Shown here piece after piece: positions 53,098 to 61,527 of a stretch of DNA of 64,000 nucleotides. The notes below the pieces were generated by a model. The model was not told the DNA's origin. It saw only the letters and a program-made list of their open reading frames with translations, and searched no databases. The position numbers and the translations under genes were made by a program. Position 1 is the stretch's first letter, and each line of letters opens with the position of its first letter. Source of the DNA: CALGYY01 sp963678485 (GTDB taxonomy: Bacteria > Bacteroidota > Bacteroidia > Bacteroidales > CAIWKO01); the NCBI GenBank assembly GCA_963678485.1, contig OY782882.1, forward strand, positions 806,001 to 870,000, given 5' to 3'.

Positions 53098-54171
53098 ATG
53101 AACCCATACATTCTGGTCATCAATCCAGGTTCCACTTCCACGAAAATCGCGATATACGAAGGTCGCAAACAAACTTATCTTAAAAATATCAAGCACGAAA
53201 CAGAAGAACTTGCCCCATTTAGTCATGTTGCAGACCAATATGAATTTCGTAAAAATATTATCCTCAGCGACCTCAAAGAAAACAATATTGACCTCAATAC
53301 TATTAGCTTGGTCATGGGACGCGGTGGTTTGCTCAAGCCCATACCCGGCGGCGCATACCGCGTTAATGAAGCCATGATACGCGATATTCACCACCCGATG
53401 GCTGAGCATGAATCCAATCTGGGCGGTATCATTGCCTATGAACTGGCCAAAGAAATTGGTCCCGAAGTTAATGCCTATATTGTTGATCCGACTTGTGTGG
53501 ATGAACTCGAAGATCTTGCACGACTATCAGGATTACCGCAGCTTCCAAGAAAAAGTTTTCTGCACACACTCAACCAGAAAGCAGTTGCCCGCCGCTATGC
53601 AAAGGAAGAAGGCAAGCATTACGAAGAATTATCGTTAATTGTTACCCATATGGGCGGCGGCATCACTGTAGGCGCTCATAAAAATGGTCGCATTATCGAT
53701 GTAAACAATGGGTTAAACGGTGATGGACCTTACAGCCCGGAACGCGCGGGTGGTCTGCCTGCCGGACAATTGGTTGATCTTTGTTTTTCAGGAACCTATA
53801 CCAAAGCGGAGATTCATAAATTACTCAAAGGCAAAGGTGGATTGGTAGCCTATCTTGGCACCAACAGCGCAGTAGAAGTAGAAAACCGTGTCCTTGACGG
53901 AGATGAGAAAGCAAAACTTATTTATGATGGAATGGCCTATCAGGTGGCCAAAGAAATCGGCGCGATGGCTACAGTTTTGTCAGGAAAAGTAGATGTGATT
54001 TTGCTTACCGGAGGCGTGGCATATAGTGATTATCTCACCTCTATGATTCGGGACAGGGTTAGCTTTATCGCACCAGTGTTGGTGTATCCCGGAGAAGATG
54101 AAATGATGGCTCTTGCGTTTAATGGATTATTGATATTGACCGGGGAATTGACACCTGTGGAATATCAATAA
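53098..54171 (+). CDS. buk: butyrate kinase, copy 2
   Basis: Start at ATG 53098 (MNPYILVINPGSTSTKIAIY); the frame is open upstream to 52903 but overlaps copy 1. 357 residues. Catalytic motifs intact: INPGSTSTK, GRGGLLKPIPGGAYRVNE, VTHMGGGITVGAHKNGRIIDVN, GPYSPERAGGLPAGQ, LLTGGVAYSDY and YPGEDEMMALA. It is a clear paralogue of copy 1 in the same orientation, so tandem duplication is likely. The two may differ in acyl-chain preference. Confidence 0.93.
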   Translation: MNPYILVINPGSTSTKIAIYEGRKQTYLKNIKHETEELAPFSHVADQYEFRKNIILSDLKENNIDLNTISLVMGRGGLLKPIPGGAYRVNEAMIRDIHHPMAEHESNLGGIIAYELAKEIGPEVNAYIVDPTCVDELEDLARLSGLPQLPRKSFLHTLNQKAVARRYAKEEGKHYEELSLIVTHMGGGITVGAHKNGRIIDVNNGLNGDGPYSPERAGGLPAGQLVDLCFSGTYTKAEIHKLLKGKGGLVAYLGTNSAVEVENRVLDGDEKAKLIYDGMAYQVAKEIGAMATVLSGKVDVILLTGGVAYSDYLTSMIRDRVSFIAPVLVYPGEDEMMALAFNGLLILTGELTPVEYQ

Positions 54172-54390
54172 TACAGTATAAAAATTCATCTCAACATTCT
54201 GTAGTGCCCATAAGCAGGGCTTTTCAGAGCCTTAGAGTAAAATTAATGCAATCTAAGGTTGAGGAAAATCTGGATCAAACCAGATTGTTGAGGAGTAAAA
54301 AAAATAAAATGCATCAAAAACCTTAGAACCACAAAAAGATTTACACACATAGCAAGAGTACGGCTAAATTGGCTGTTTATTTCTATTATT
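54172..54390. other. gene-free spacer with nested inverted repeats
   Basis: No gene. AATCTGG (54267-54273) pairs with CCAGATT (54280-54286), nested in CTAAGGTT (54253-54260) / AACCTTAG (54319-54326). The word CCTTAGA also occurs near 54230. Possibly the tail structure of the second kinase transcript. Confidence 0.4.
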
Positions 54391-54679
54391 TCCACCATTT
54401 TTCTTGACAAAAATGGTGGAGCCAAAAGTCAAGTCAAAGCAAAATGCTATCCCCCCGCTCTCGCCAACGGCCGCAAATCACGCAAGGTAGTGCCGAAAAC
54501 GCCAATTGACGGCAGTTCTTGAATGTGATAATAAACTTCATTTCGCTCATTGAATTTTCGTTTTGTCGTTTTCGACAGAGCCGACAGCGAAAAAGCCGCT
54601 GTCTGGCCCCTTGCGGATTTGCGTGCCGTTGGCGATTCACAGCCCACCCACGCCCGCTTGCTTTGACAGGCCCGCGCAC
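54391..54679 (+). repeat. structured multi-stem element, copy A
   Basis: Order of parts: hairpin H1, TCCACCATTTTT (54391-54402) / AAAAATGGTGGA (54409-54420); outer stem P1, GTCAAAGCAA (54433-54442) / TTGCTTTGAC (54658-54667); conserved tag CCCCCCGCTCTC (54451-54462); long arm P2, 54461-54487 with 54609-54635, containing GCAAATCACGCAAGG; inside it P3, CGAAAACG (54494) / CGTTTTCG (54567), and hairpin P4, GACAGCG (54583) / CGCTGTC (54597); then ATTCAC and, after P1, GCCCGCGCAC (54670-54679). Copy B at 56647 has the same plan with other stem sequences. Open frames on the minus strand here are by-products. Strand is arbitrary. Confidence 0.85.
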
Positions 54680-54981
54680 ACGCTTTGAATATTAGCATTG
54701 CATAATTTCAATACAGTACAAGAACCCCAAAGTACGAACGGTTTTGATCTGATAAACTATTTATACATGGATGCTCAAAAAGATTGATAAGTGTAGTCAA
54801 TATTGATGGCCAATGTTACAAACAATAGCTGCAAAAGGATCTCATTCGCGTTTATTCGTGGTATTCTTTGTTGAAGAAAGGTTTTAAAATCTATTGTTTT
54901 CTATGAATAGTACTCCAACTCCTCAACTTTTCCGATTGATCCGAAAATCTTTATCGATGTCAAAAAAACAGGCTGATCGTA

Positions 54982-56061
54982 TTAAACATATTCCACCCAC
55001 TCTGTTTCGCCGCTAAGCACCATCAGTCCATTCAATGCTAATGCATCCATATCATTTACATTGCTAAACACTAATAGTTGACCTAATTTTTCAACGCGTG
55101 GGGTGATGCCATCAACCAACAACTGTATGGAGAATATTTCACCGGAAAGAATCACCGCATCGACCTGACCCTCCAGTACTGCGCACATTGACGCAATTTC
55201 TTTGGAAATCTGATATGCCAGCGCATACACGATAAAACGGGCATGTTCATCGCCATCATGAACCAATTTTTCCAATTCATCAGTCGTGGAGGCACCGGTA
55301 TGGGCAAAGATGCCCCCTTCTTTGGTAATCATCCGAATGACCTGTTCCTTGCTGTGTTTGCCGTCGAAGCATAGCTTTGCAAGATCGCCAGCAGGCAGGG
55401 TACCCGTACGTGTGAACGCAAAAGGACCATGACCATCAAAGGCCTGATTGACATCCACCACTTTCCCCTGTTTATGTGCACCAATGGAACAACCGCCACC
55501 ACCCATGTGTGCAACAATCAGGTTCATTTCTTCGTAATTGCGATTTACCGAACGCGCATACACACGTGAAATATATTTTTGATTCAGTGCGTGAAAGATT
55601 GATTTACGTTTGAAGTCAGGATGTCCGCTAACCCTTGCCACCTCATCCAATTCATCTACAACCACAGGATCTGCAATGCAGGCGCGAGCATTCGGAAGAT
55701 ACTGCAACATGGCGTGAGCCAGTAATCCACCAAGATTGATGGCATGTTCGCCGTTGATACCGGCTTTCAGATCATCCATCATTCGCTGATTGACTTCATA
55801 CACTCCGGATTTCACAGGATGTATCAATCCGCCACGGGAAATTACCAAACCAATTTCATCAAGTTTGACTTCATTATCGAGTAACTCTTTATACACCAAT
55901 GCAGTTCTAAATGCACACTGATCAACCGCAGCTGCAAAGGGTTTCAGCTCTTCCGCACTGTGTCTGATTTTTTTCAGAAACAATACATTATTGTTTTTGT
56001 AAATCGCAATTTTAGTATTGGTTTCCTGCGGATAAATGATGAGTATCTTGGTGAAAATCAT
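54982..56061 (-). CDS. divergent butyrate kinase-like protein, copy 3
   Basis: 359 residues, alignable to copies 1 and 2 over its whole length (SRGGLIHPVKSGVYEVN, DPVVVDELDEVARVSGHPDF, IFHALNQKYISRVYAR, LIVAHMGGGGCSIGAHKQGKVVDVN). Key motifs are changed: the phosphate loop INPGSTSTK reads IYPQETNTK, the adenosine motif LTGG(I/V)A reads LSGEIF, and the acidic PGEDEM reads SNVNDM. The Arg of the catalytic loop is kept (FTRTGTLPAGD). It may be catalytically weak or a regulatory homologue. It is on the opposite strand and lies between the two structured elements. Confidence 0.85.
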   Translation of the reverse strand: MIFTKILIIYPQETNTKIAIYKNNNVLFLKKIRHSAEELKPFAAAVDQCAFRTALVYKELLDNEVKLDEIGLVISRGGLIHPVKSGVYEVNQRMMDDLKAGINGEHAINLGGLLAHAMLQYLPNARACIADPVVVDELDEVARVSGHPDFKRKSIFHALNQKYISRVYARSVNRNYEEMNLIVAHMGGGGCSIGAHKQGKVVDVNQAFDGHGPFAFTRTGTLPAGDLAKLCFDGKHSKEQVIRMITKEGGIFAHTGASTTDELEKLVHDGDEHARFIVYALAYQISKEIASMCAVLEGQVDAVILSGEIFSIQLLVDGITPRVEKLGQLLVFSNVNDMDALALNGLMVLSGETEWVEYV

Positions 56062-56217
56062 AGAGGGTATTTTATTTAGTGTAAGTACAAAAATAGTAAA
56101 AACCCGCTAATCGCAGGTTTTTACATGGGGTTCGTTTTTCGGGTCTTTGAGGATGATATTGAAAACACACACATAGAATATTCCTCCTTAGCCCATTTTA
56201 CACAGATTGCAACACTA

Positions 56218-56358
56218 TCAATGAGCAATACCCATTTCGATATCGCGATAGTAATTCTTCATGCAGCGTGCATGGCGGGCGACACAGGAAGAAAGCAGCA
56301 CCGTTAACACAAGCAGTAACATTACTGCCAGTGTTGTCTTTAATATGGTCGTTTTCAT
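56218..56358 (-). CDS. very small putative lipoprotein (46 residues)
   Basis: Reading the minus strand from ATG 56358 gives 46 residues: a basic start (MKTTILKTTLAV), a hydrophobic core MLLLVLTVLLSSC that ends in a lipobox LSSC (cysteine ~25), and a short basic tail HARCMKNYYRDIEMGIAH before TGA. The coding logic is that of a real small lipoprotein, and the gene fills an otherwise empty stretch. Function unknown. It is too short for standard ORF calling. Confidence 0.5.
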   Translation of the reverse strand: MKTTILKTTLAVMLLLVLTVLLSSCVARHARCMKNYYRDIEMGIAH

Positions 56359-56646
56359 AAGGGTGGGATTTGATGGTTTGTACTCTGTTGTTTATGGTCG
56401 CGGTTGACGAACAAAAAATCATTATTTACTCAGAGTAAAAAGTCATCATCTTATGAAAGGGAATTAAATGTGCGGTGTAATATAAAACTTGATGTTATCG
56501 CTGGATATTGCCCATTGTTAATTTTTTTTTCAAAGCTCATCCTTAATCAAGTTGATTTGGTGAGGAGTGGTATTTATTGGTTAGTTCATTTCCGAAGCGG
56601 TTCAACGATTAGTGCATTACCAGCCATAAAAATAATTTTTCTTTTT
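56359..56646. other. gene-free stretch
   Basis: AT-rich, no gene or clear structure recognised before element B begins. Confidence 0.4.
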
Positions 56647-56902
56647 AACTTTTTTTAGCGTAAAAAAAGTTACAAAAAAAGCATGTCAAAACTATCCTTC
56701 CCCCCGCTCTCAAAAAGGCTTGCAAATCATGCAAAGGAGTGTAGAAAATAATTACAAGCATTATCGGAACCTTAAATGGCTCCAAAATTATTTTCTACAA
56801 ATGGCATCCCGACAAAATCGGTCGGGATGCCACCTTTGCTGATTTGCTAAGCCTTTTTGATTCACTCCACCGCCGGCCCGGAGTTTTGACTTGCCCACGC
56901 AC
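56647..56902 (+). repeat. structured multi-stem element, copy B
   Basis: Same plan as copy A. H1: AACTTTTTTTA (56647-56657) / TAAAAAAAGTT (56661-56671). P1: GTCAAAACT (56685-56693) / AGTTTTGAC (56882-56890). Tag CCCCCCGCTCTC (56700-56711). P2: 56710-56737 with 56833-56860, containing GCAAATCATGCAAAGG. P3: GTAGAAAATAATT (56741-56753) / AATTATTTTCTAC (56786-56798), 13 bp perfect. P4: GGCATCCCGAC (56803-56813) / GTCGGGATGCC (56821-56831), 11 bp perfect. Then ATTCAC and, after P1, GCCCACGCAC (56893-56902). Confidence 0.85.
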
Positions 56903-57128
56903 CGCCTCTACAATCCTAAGCGGAAGATTGAACAGAAAGAAATAGATTATTACTAACTATTCATGGACAGACACAATAAGCCATTTTTTAAACGCCATGC
57001 ACTTAATAGCATGGTGCGCTATGACCTTGTCAAAGCGATAATCGTGGAATGGAACAAACCGAAAACACTCATCAAATCAGCAAGTGGGCGTGCTAATGAG
57101 CTGAAGTTGCAATCAGAAAAAATAAAAA

Positions 57129-58304
57129 TTATTCTGTTTTTGCAGCCTTCATTTGCTTATGACTTCCGTCGAACATAGTGTATTTAAGAAAGCGACATTC
57201 AAGCGGACCATTAAACACAACATATTTTTTATCCGGTTTCAACCCGATAAATTTCATGGTTTCCATATCCGAACCGATGAGCCATGCCTGGTATCCCGGG
57301 CAATGCTTTTTTAGCGTATCTCCAATGACTTTATAATCGGAGATCATATCGAACGATCGCAAACGCTCGCCATACGGAGGATTACAGACTATGATACCGG
57401 GTTTTGGAGGGAAGGCATAAGTGTTGAAATCAGACAGCGAGGTTTTAATCATAGATTGCACACCAGCAGCTTCGATGTTGCGTCGCGCAATATTGAGATT
57501 TTTAGCATCAATATCTGAAGCATATATTTCAACAGTAGATTTGTGTTGTAGCGCCTCTGCTTTAGACTTTACTTCGTTCCACAGGGTCTCATCAAAATCA
57601 GTCCAATGCATAAAACCCCAGGAAAGACGGCATTTCCCGGCTGGCACACCACTGGCCATTAATGCAGCCTCAATAGGAATGGTTCCTGAACCGCAGAAAG
57701 GATCAAAAAAAGGTAATTGCTGATCCCAGCCGGTAAGAAGCACGAGTCCTGCTGCCAGCACCTCATTAAGCGGCGCAGGCACGCTGCCCACGCGGTAACC
57801 ACGTTTGAAGAGCGGATCTCCTGAACTATCCAGCGAAACTGTGATACGTTCGCGTTGCAAATGTATGTGTATGCGAAAATGAGGCTGATTAAGGTCAACA
57901 CCCGGACGACGCTCATACAGGCTTCTGAAGCGATCAACGATAGCGTCTTTAGCCTTCTGTGCTGCGAACATGCTGTTGGTAAAAGCCGGATGATTACCCA
58001 CGACTTCGATAGCAAAAGTATGATCACAGCTAAAGATCTTTTCCCATGCAAATCCATTCAGCACTTTATAATATTCTTCCGTATCCTGCACTGCATAATC
58101 AGCCAGTGGCACTAATATGCGAAGGGCTGTGCGACTGCAATAATTAGCTTTGTACATGACGGATTTATCGCCCTTAAACCGAACTGCGCGATTGGCGGGT
58201 TCGACCTGCGTAGCACCTAAGGATTCTAGTTCATGTGCACAGACTCCCTCAAGTCCTGCAAGTGTAGTGGCAACAAGCTGTTGATATTTTAATGATGTTT
58301 GCAT
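57129..58304 (-). CDS. THUMP-domain class I RNA methyltransferase (RlmL-like)
   Basis: Start taken at ATG 58304 (MQTSLKYQQLVATTLAGLEG); 391 residues. N-terminal ferredoxin-like/THUMP part (~1-160: VCAHELESLGATQVEPANRAVRFKG, FAIEVVGNHPAFTNSMFAAQKAKDAIVDRF). The Rossmann methyltransferase follows: FFDPFCGSGTIPIEAALMASG (SAM motif I), ASDIDAKNLNIARRNIEAAGV and the N6/N2-amino catalytic NPPYGERL. It matches the N-terminal half of E. coli RlmKL, which makes m2G in 23S rRNA; the RlmK half is absent, as usual in Bacteroidota. Confidence 0.93.
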   Translation of the reverse strand: MQTSLKYQQLVATTLAGLEGVCAHELESLGATQVEPANRAVRFKGDKSVMYKANYCSRTALRILVPLADYAVQDTEEYYKVLNGFAWEKIFSCDHTFAIEVVGNHPAFTNSMFAAQKAKDAIVDRFRSLYERRPGVDLNQPHFRIHIHLQRERITVSLDSSGDPLFKRGYRVGSVPAPLNEVLAAGLVLLTGWDQQLPFFDPFCGSGTIPIEAALMASGVPAGKCRLSWGFMHWTDFDETLWNEVKSKAEALQHKSTVEIYASDIDAKNLNIARRNIEAAGVQSMIKTSLSDFNTYAFPPKPGIIVCNPPYGERLRSFDMISDYKVIGDTLKKHCPGYQAWLIGSDMETMKFIGLKPDKKYVVFNGPLECRFLKYTMFDGSHKQMKAAKTE

Positions 58305-58638
58305 AAGACAAAAGTAAGCATAAGTCGGCAACTACGGAAGAAGGTTTCGTTCAGAGGCATTTCAGGGTTAATGGAATTAGAATACTTACTAATCAAAATT
58401 GGCAAACAAAATGGACAATTATACCGAAAATCCTTATCGTTTAAAATTTCTCGACTACTCTGTTGCTAGCGAAATCTTATCCAAAGTAGCCTACACGATC
58501 AGCGTCAGGGGTTAGGCAAAAGAATTTGCAGTAGCAATTATTAGAACTACAAATAATTTATTTTTATTCTTTATCATGTTCTTTAGAATTATACCGATTT
58601 GAAATGTTACGGCATTTTTAATGGTATCAGAAAACAAC
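58305..58638. other. gene-free AT-rich stretch
   Basis: No gene, repeat or terminator recognised between the methyltransferase start and the next small gene. Confidence 0.4.
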
Positions 58639-59010
58639 TTATAGTGTCAACTTCCCATGATACTCAGACATTATTACAAATGGAAGAGCAAACAAAAAAA
58701 TTACGATGATGTTTCCAATGATCCTATGATAACGCTTCTCTGACTGAAAACGAGTTACAATTATTTTATAGCGCTTCCTCCAAAAGAAAAGAAAGAAATA
58801 TAGCCCCATAAAGAATAACATCGCCAACGATATAATTATTCTCAAATTTGGCCCAACCCAATCAACCTTTAGCAAATCGAGAATAAGAACAATATACCCT
58901 ACCGTGGTACCAGCTAAGGCTGATAATGTTTCAATAACGGGATCCATTTTTCGCTTTTTGGATGAGAACAATGTATAAGTTCTATAAAACCAATAATCAA
59001 GTACAATCAT
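58639..59010 (-). CDS. small membrane protein of unknown function
   Basis: 123 residues from ATG 59010 (MIVLDYWFYRTYTLF; an in-frame GTG lies two codons upstream). Three likely membrane segments: LAGTTVGYIVLILDLL, LRIIISLAMLFFMGLYFFLFFW and IIGNIIVIFLFALPFVIM, with a basic loop between the second and third. Not recognised. It is AT-rich like its neighbour and surrounded by non-coding DNA, so it may be an accessory gene. Confidence 0.5.
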   Translation of the reverse strand: MIVLDYWFYRTYTLFSSKKRKMDPVIETLSALAGTTVGYIVLILDLLKVDWVGPNLRIIISLAMLFFMGLYFFLFFWRKRYKIIVTRFQSEKRYHRIIGNIIVIFLFALPFVIMSEYHGKLTL

Positions 59011-59109
59011 AGACACTCATTTTTTTACGCTAATATGGGCAATTGCAGTCCTCCTTGTAGTAAATAGGAATATCATAAGTTTCGTGACTTTATCATACTT
59101 AATTAAACT

Positions 59110-59475
59110 CTATCTAAAGCAATAGCCAATAGCAAGCTCGCCACTAATTACTCCTTTCGGCCAATACTCGACAATACACTCATCTTCGTACCAATCACAA
59201 TCAATTAAAAGTTCTACATTTCCTTTCGAAATTGCATATTCTTGTTTGTAGGAATTATTAACCTTAATTAAAATAGTTGCATCCCCATCAATATACCCCT
59301 TAACAAGAATGCTAATTCTATTGACATCTTTAAAACTGGAATATAATACCAAAGTCGTTTGCTTTGATACATTGTCAATCGATTTTGTCGAATACACCAA
59401 TTTATTTTGGCAACCGAAATTGAGCATTAAAAATAAACCTAACACTATTGCAGAATTTCTCTTAAAGATATCCAT
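59110..59475 (-). CDS. small lipoprotein of unknown function
   Basis: 121 residues. Lipoprotein signal peptide with lipobox LNFGC near residue 22 (IVLGLFLMLNFGCQNK). The mature part is beta-rich: TTLVLYSSFKDVNRISILVKGYIDGDATILIKV, then NVELLIDCDWYEDECIVEYWPKG. Not recognised. Lies ~100 bp upstream of the small membrane-protein gene in the same direction. Confidence 0.55.
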   Translation of the reverse strand: MDIFKRNSAIVLGLFLMLNFGCQNKLVYSTKSIDNVSKQTTLVLYSSFKDVNRISILVKGYIDGDATILIKVNNSYKQEYAISKGNVELLIDCDWYEDECIVEYWPKGVISGELAIGYCFR

Positions 59476-59956
59476 TGCACAAAAAACTAAATAATCCTAT
59501 TTTCTTAATTCATCTCGAGCAAAAAGAACAATTCCTCAATATTCAAAATTCTTAATTATCCTTTTTAGACGTTTTCACAAAATCAATTGAACATAACGCC
59601 AATTATGCAACAATCATGAATAGCTCAAAAATACAATAAAAATAAATATTTATACTTGTTAATGCAAAATTTAACTGCACAAAAATCAATCATATTACAT
59701 CATCGTCAACATTGAATTAAATTACATTACTATACGATACACCGAAATAACCATTGTCAAATGCTTTATAACATAGTTTCATTAAGATTTAACTGATGCA
59801 TTTCAATGTTGCAACTCTATAACAATACCAACGGCGATATTGTGATAATACACTTTTGTTGAGTTTCCCGCAATTAGCCTTAAATAAGTTTGGCTTTCAT
59901 GTGCGGCAAAAAAAAAAGGCCACCCGAAGGCAGCCTTTTTTTTATAAAAAGATTTC
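59476..59956. other. gene-free AT-rich stretch ending in a terminator
   Basis: No gene. Very AT-rich and apparently non-coding until the terminator near 59908. Confidence 0.5.
59908..59943 (-). terminator. rho-independent terminator of the OB-fold T9SS gene
   Basis: AAAAAAGGC and GCCTTTTTT flank CACCCGAAGGCA (about 59913-59940), with A and T runs on both sides. It lies ~17 bp past the stop at 59957. Confidence 0.75.
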
Positions 59957-61303
59957 TTACTTAACAATCACCTGACGTGCGGTTATCACGCCTTCGTTTA
60001 ACAGACTGACCACATAGCTGCCAGCACTGAAATTACGGGTGTTGATGATAATATTTGATTGACCCTTGGTAAATTCATTATAAACAATATTGCCCAGCAT
60101 ATCGGTAATACGAATTGCATCAGCCTTACCATTAATAACGACGTTCAATTCATTCACCACTGGATTGGGATACATTTTCACTTCAGTAGTATTATTTTCT
60201 TCTACTGAGAAAGTGCTAATATTAATATCAGCAGCGGAGCGAGGCAAAATCTCATATTTTGAAAAATAGTAATAACCAATTCCATTTACATCATAATGTG
60301 CACCAGGTGTTGCATCAAAATGATAAAGAATGTCATCAGCAGTACATGTGTCATTCCCGTCAAAAAGTTTATATTGATTATACCCAACAGCAGTGTCTGT
60401 GCAAATGACATTTTCCAAACGCATGAATACACATTCATATGGCTCAGAATTCACTAAAACAACAGGAATAATTTCTGGACCTGGAAGCGGGTTTGAACTA
60501 TTAACAATAGTAAAATTATAAACACCACCAATTTCAGTAAGTCCATTATATTCCGAAACTGTACCAGATAAAGTAACACTATCTCCAACTGCAACCACAT
60601 GAGTATTGTCATAGACCTCAATACCATTCCAAGGTCCTGCATGACTTTGAAGCACGAAAAATGAGGAGCTCGCTGCCGTTACAATTCCACCTGTGTTAAC
60701 ATTGTCTCCAGCATATGGACTATCCGCAGGAGTTGCAGTTGAATACTGAATATCATGGATTGAAACAGTAGGAACCGAAATTGCAAGCTTTGTGATGGTC
60801 ACATCATCAATCAGTAAATGATTTGGTGCAACGGTTGAGCTAACAGAAATAACAAATTCTCCAGCTGCATTTGTTCCAGGACCAACCACTGTGTCTTTGT
60901 ATTGTGTCCATGTGGCACTACTGATCGCGTGGTATCCAATTGGAACATACAGTGAAAATGCAGTCAAATCAGTAACACCACATCTGATATTTCCGCTACC
61001 ATTTACCCAATAAGAAACTTCATAAAACACGCCACTTTCAACGGATACTCCTGTTGTGGTAAACCTTTTATGACTAGAACCGGTATTCACTAATTGTACT
61101 GATGAACTTCCACCATGAGGTGAGGTGGTAGATTTAATAATACCAGTTGTGGTATCAATGGTGGTTTTTGTTCCTACCCAACCTGCAGGATGATGAGAAC
61201 CTGACCATGTCTCAAAACCACTTGTAAAGATAACCTGACCCTGAACCTGGCTGTATGCCGAGAATAACAAGATCGCCACGATCAATGTAAAAACTTTTTT
61301 CAT
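59957..61303 (-). CDS. T9SS type A protein with ExeM-like OB-fold
   Basis: 448 residues. Signal peptide ~1-22. Residues ~28-175 form a carbohydrate-binding-like beta sandwich (SGFETWSGSHHPAGWVG ... GVFYEVSYWVNGSGNIRCGV). Residues ~180-350 are an OB-fold with the pattern seen in secreted nucleases: IHDIQYS, SPYAGDNVNTGGIVTA, FFVLQSHAGPWNGIEVYDN, VGDSVTLSGTVSEYNGLTEI. The last ~80 residues (VKMYPNPVVNELNVVIN ... ITARQVIVK) are a type A sorting domain. The neighbouring upstream gene is a secreted EEP nuclease, and in ExeM-type enzymes the two parts are joined, so a functional pair is possible. Confidence 0.78.
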   Translation of the reverse strand: MKKVFTLIVAILLFSAYSQVQGQVIFTSGFETWSGSHHPAGWVGTKTTIDTTTGIIKSTTSPHGGSSSVQLVNTGSSHKRFTTTGVSVESGVFYEVSYWVNGSGNIRCGVTDLTAFSLYVPIGYHAISSATWTQYKDTVVGPGTNAAGEFVISVSSTVAPNHLLIDDVTITKLAISVPTVSIHDIQYSTATPADSPYAGDNVNTGGIVTAASSSFFVLQSHAGPWNGIEVYDNTHVVAVGDSVTLSGTVSEYNGLTEIGGVYNFTIVNSSNPLPGPEIIPVVLVNSEPYECVFMRLENVICTDTAVGYNQYKLFDGNDTCTADDILYHFDATPGAHYDVNGIGYYYFSKYEILPRSAADINISTFSVEENNTTEVKMYPNPVVNELNVVINGKADAIRITDMLGNIVYNEFTKGQSNIIINTRNFSAGSYVVSLLNEGVITARQVIVK

Positions 61304-61527
61304 AAGAGATTGTAATTAAGTTAGTATTGTAAAACGTTCTTCAATTCAAATTTGGGGCACCAAAGATACTACAAAATTTTAAATAAATGACATTTATTCT
61401 GTTAATAGACAACATATGGAGTTTAGGAGAATGAACTCCAACTTTTATCAATGAAGATAATCTATACTAAACCGCAATAATAATTATTGCCCGCGATTAG
61501 GAAATTCGCAAGCAGCACCAACAGATT

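Noticed and set aside
54434..54698. Overlapping minus-strand ORFs of ~80 residues
   Set aside because: They read through both arms of structured element A; the sequence is explained by stems, and element B has no matching ORF.
56963..57178. 71-residue plus-strand ORF
   Set aside because: No signal peptide or domain, and it overlaps the 3' end of the RlmL-like gene on the other strand.
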